From Chromatiaceae bacterium (GTDB lineage Bacteria; Pseudomonadota; Gammaproteobacteria; Chromatiales; Chromatiaceae), in the NCBI GenBank assembly GCA_016880695.1, contig JAEHCY010000316.1, positions 1 through 7,411 on the forward strand: a DNA stretch of 7,411 nucleotides, given 5' to 3'. Position numbers and translations under genes: made by a program. Positions 5,077-7,411 of this stretch are shown here, piece by piece. The notes under the pieces were generated by a model, which had not been told where the DNA came from, did not search any database, and was given only the letters and a program-made list of their open reading frames with translations. Each line of letters begins with the position of its first letter. Within the stretch, counting starts at the first letter, position 1.

Positions 5077-7238
5077 CGTTCCGCTACCTCGCTCAAGGCG
5101 CCGGCGATCGGGAGCTCGGGGGCGGGAGCCTGGGGTGCCGACGGTTTCAGATCGTAGAGGGCAATGGGTTGTGCCGCATGATCGGCCGCCGGGTTGTGCC
5201 GGCGGTGGGCGGTGACCGCGCGCTCGATGGCCTGATCGTCGGTGCGGTAGCGCTCATGCAGCGCGCGATGCCGATCGGCCCGCTCGCCCTCGCCCAGCTC
5301 GGCGTACACCAGGGCGAGGTTGAAGTGGGCCGGGGCATACTCGGGGTCGATGGCTAGGGCCCGATCGAGCCAGGACCGGGAGCGTTCCAGCAGGGCGACC
5401 CGGGAGTCCCGCTGCGCGGTCCCACGCGCCTGGCGGGCGCGCTCGAAGAGGGTACGGCCGAGCTCGGTGAGCAGGCGGAAATCCCGCGAGAAGTCGAAGC
5501 CCCGCTCACGGGCGGCCTGAAACTGAGTGTTCGCCAGGGCCTCGAGGGAGGCGATGGCAGGGTCGAGGTTGCCCAGCTCCCGATCCACCAGCGCGGAGTA
5601 CCAGGTCAGGGTCCAGGGTGGGGCGGGGGGCTCAAAGCGGGCGGCGCGGCGCAGGGCCGCGGCGGCGTCCTCAAGGCGGCCCTCCTTGTAGTACACGCGG
5701 GCCAGGTTGAGGGGGCCGTCGCCCCGGCCCAGGGCTTCCACGCGGGCAAAGGCCTCCGCCGCCTGGCGCAGCTCGCCCTTGTGACTGCCCTGATCTCCTT
5801 CGCGCAGGAGCGCGATGCCGTAGTCGTTCCACCGCTCCCACTCGGGCAGTGCCGAGGGTTGTGGCCCCGGTTGGGCTGATCCCCCCGCCAGCGGGAAGCT
5901 CACACGGTCCTCCGCAATCGTGGTGATCGGCAGCGGGTTGCCGTCGAAGGCCGCCCCCTCGATGTGGCGGAGGAACTGGGCGTCGAACTTGCGGTACTGG
6001 AAACGCACCTCCACGGTGATCGGATCGCGGGTCTCGGCCGGGACCTCGAGCGCGAAGTGCGCCACTGCCGCGGCCCCGGGGGGAAGCTGGTGGTTGTAGA
6101 GGGCGACGAAGATGTCCTGGGCGTTGCGGCGGTCGATGCGGTTGCCGTGGCGGTCGAGCACATAGGCGTTGAGGAAATACGCCCAGGGGTCCACTTGCCC
6201 CTGTTCGTCGAGCCCGCCGGAGCGGGCGATCACCCGCTCGCCGCTGGTGACGGTGACCTCGAGCCAAAGCTCATTGGAGTCGGCGGTGCCCTGGGTCAGC
6301 TCGTGTCCAACCCTCAGGGTGCGCACCACCGTTTCAAGTAGGTAACGCCGGCCCGGCTCCAGCGCGGGCACCTCGGGTCGCAGGGGCGCGTGCAATCGGC
6401 CGTCGATGTGGCCGTCTTCCTTCAGGCCGAACAGATCGACCCGGGCGACACCCCGCAGCAGGTCGCGGCGTGGGGCGTTATCCGCCTCTGGGTGGCCGAG
6501 CATGACGGGCACGGCGGTGTTGGCGGCGGCGAAGCGGTGGTCATGCACGCTCGGGTGCCCGCTGCCGGCAAAATCCCGCGCCGCAGGGTCGTCCGAGGTT
6601 GCGGCCGCCATGTGACAGACGGCACAGCGAGGCACGGCTCGGGGCGGATAATAGAAGCTGTCCACCCGGTGGCCGGAGACCCCGCTCAAGAGAAAACTGT
6701 CGTAGTGGTCCTGGCCCCGGAGCCAGCGGTAGTGGTTGAGCTCGAAGGGCAGATGGACCTTGTGGCAGACCGAGCAGAGCTCCGCGCTGCGGTGCAGGGG
6801 TTTGAGGAGCGTTTGCTTGTGGAACGCCGGTTTGGCCTTGATCAACTGCTGATGGATCGCCTTGAGCAAGGCGTTGTCGCTCCGGGCGAAGGGATAACCG
6901 GGCGGGTCGATGAGTGTGTAGTCCCCGTTGCCCCGGGGACTGTTCACCTGGGTGATGGCGTGGCAGGTCACGCAGGTGATGCCCGCCTGGCCGCTGGGGT
7001 CGCGGTCGGGGTCGTAGGCGGCATCATCGAAGCGGCCCGAGAACAGGGGGGCGGGGTCGTGGCAGGCGGCGCACAGGCGGGCGGCGGCGAGATTGCCGTC
7101 GCGGGCGAGCAGCACCCGGCGGCTCTCCTCGACGCTGAAGCGGTAGGCCGGATTGTTGAAGGAGCTCAGCCGGTGCATGCTCTTGGCGTGCTGTCGGGCA
7201 ATGTCCGGATGGCACTCGGCGCAGGCCTCATCGGTCAT
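5073..7238 (-). CDS. pentahaem cytochrome c with C-terminal TPR domain
   Basis: A 721-residue protein with five CxxCH haem c motifs: CAECH (6-10), CAACH (56-60), CVTCH (89-93), CSVCH (155-159) and CAVCH (205-209). Many other His (for example 17, 22, 129, 140, 149, 169, 178, 190) could be distal ligands. The haem part resembles cytochrome c554-type multihaem proteins. A predicted beta-rich domain spans about 265-450 (VGHELTQGTADSNELWLEV at 310-328). TPR helices span about 465-665 (for example LNLARVYYKEGRLEDAAAALRRA and PAHFNLALVYAELGEGERAD). Haem attachment needs export to the periplasm, yet no signal peptide precedes the first haem when translation begins at ATG 7238. That ATG has GGAG six bases upstream (7245-7248). 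The frame stays open upstream only to a stop at 7311-7313, adding 24 codons without ATG or GTG. Those codons (ending RGEPIPAEHL) may belong to the original protein. It heads a translationally coupled operon. Likely role: electron transfer in a periplasmic complex; substrate unknown. Confidence 0.88.
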   Translation of the reverse strand: MTDEACAECHPDIARQHAKSMHRLSSFNNPAYRFSVEESRRVLLARDGNLAAARLCAACHDPAPLFSGRFDDAAYDPDRDPSGQAGITCVTCHAITQVNSPRGNGDYTLIDPPGYPFARSDNALLKAIHQQLIKAKPAFHKQTLLKPLHRSAELCSVCHKVHLPFELNHYRWLRGQDHYDSFLLSGVSGHRVDSFYYPPRAVPRCAVCHMAAATSDDPAARDFAGSGHPSVHDHRFAAANTAVPVMLGHPEADNAPRRDLLRGVARVDLFGLKEDGHIDGRLHAPLRPEVPALEPGRRYLLETVVRTLRVGHELTQGTADSNELWLEVTVTSGERVIARSGGLDEQGQVDPWAYFLNAYVLDRHGNRIDRRNAQDIFVALYNHQLPPGAAAVAHFALEVPAETRDPITVEVRFQYRKFDAQFLRHIEGAAFDGNPLPITTIAEDRVSFPLAGGSAQPGPQPSALPEWERWNDYGIALLREGDQGSHKGELRQAAEAFARVEALGRGDGPLNLARVYYKEGRLEDAAAALRRAARFEPPAPPWTLTWYSALVDRELGNLDPAIASLEALANTQFQAARERGFDFSRDFRLLTELGRTLFERARQARGTAQRDSRVALLERSRSWLDRALAIDPEYAPAHFNLALVYAELGEGERADRHRALHERYRTDDQAIERAVTAHRRHNPAADHAAQPIALYDLKPSAPQAPAPELPIAGALSEVAER

Positions 7239-7411
7239 CAGGTGCTCCGCCGGGATGGGTTCGCCCCGGACGGTCTGGCTCAGGGCCGGTAGCAGGCTGC
7301 AGCTCAGCCCTCAGCTTGCCCAGGACACTGCCCGGCTGGGTCACACGCTGCATGATGCGGGAAGAGATCCCCATGGCAGCGAACAGGCTGTCGGCCCAGT
7401 TCCCGGTACGG
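7228..7411 (-). pseudogene. possible FGGY carbohydrate kinase fragment, overlapping the cytochrome start
   Basis: A frame open from the right edge codes 60 residues and stops at 7228-7230, eleven bases inside the cytochrome gene. Its first part (NWADSLFAAMGISSRI, then QPGSVLGKLRAEL) resembles the stretch of FGGY sugar kinases of the rhamnulokinase or xylulokinase kind, where a W..LL..LGI segment precedes PGTVLGPLRPE. A real kinase would continue for about 200 more residues, so this would be a remnant. By hand count, the third codon position is G or C in 34 of 42 codons up to about 7285 but in only 8 of 18 afterwards. Coding in this frame therefore seems to end near 7284, where the cytochrome frame takes over. 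Recognition is by eye on a short stretch. Alternatives are a disrupted 5' part of the cytochrome gene, or a chance open frame. Confidence 0.35.
7245..7248 (-). promoter_or_regulatory. Shine-Dalgarno (GGAG) for the cytochrome ATG
   Basis: GGAG, in the context GGCGGAG, lies six bases before ATG 7238 on the minus strand. It supports initiation at this ATG, which would give a protein without an export signal. It may instead be incidental coding sequence of a formerly longer gene. Confidence 0.45.

Noticed and set aside
6390..7292. + strand open frame (300 codons) antisense to the cytochrome
   Set aside because: The opposite frame carries five CxxCH motifs; this one has no recognisable motif.

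Overview
This GC-rich window most likely comes from a sulfur-oxidising gammaproteobacterium, such as a purple sulfur bacterium or another Chromatiales-like lineage. The main clue is a small secreted Gly/Trp/Tyr-rich repeat protein (1066-1422, +) that closely resembles the sulfur globule proteins coating periplasmic sulfur deposits. Secreted multihaem cytochrome c and GC-rich third codon positions fit but do not prove this placement.

Layout: (1) 1-684 (-) is the N-terminal part of a class I SAM-dependent methyltransferase that runs off the left edge. (2) 685-1065 is a divergent intergenic region holding a perfect TATAAT -10 hexamer and a strong Shine-Dalgarno for the sulfur globule-like gene. 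(3) 1066-1422 (+) is the sulfur globule-like gene, built on 21-bp repeats coding WGYPYGG. (4) 1423-1534 is a convergent gap with stem-loops, one a 26-bp perfect palindrome that probably terminates transcription. (5) 1535-7238 (-) is a tightly coupled three-gene operon. In transcription order it encodes a pentahaem cytochrome c with C-terminal TPRs, a membrane-anchored FG-GAP/ASPIC-UnbV (CRTAC1-like) beta-propeller, and an exported TPR protein. Both gene junctions are 4-base start/stop overlaps (ATGA at 5073-5076, GTGA at 3241-3244). (6) 7228-7411 (-) is a short open segment whose N-terminal part resembles an internal stretch of FGGY carbohydrate kinases; it overlaps the start of the cytochrome gene.

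How the genes may work together: the operon looks like one extracytoplasmic redox module, with a haem protein carrying a TPR docking domain, a Ca-binding propeller tethered in the inner membrane, and a soluble periplasmic TPR partner. Its substrate is unknown. The oddest point is the cytochrome start: the ATG with a good ribosome binding site lies only five residues before the first haem cysteine, so no signal peptide is visible. The coding signal upstream appears to switch frame near 7284. This may mark a truncation, a rearrangement, a frameshift or an assembly join.
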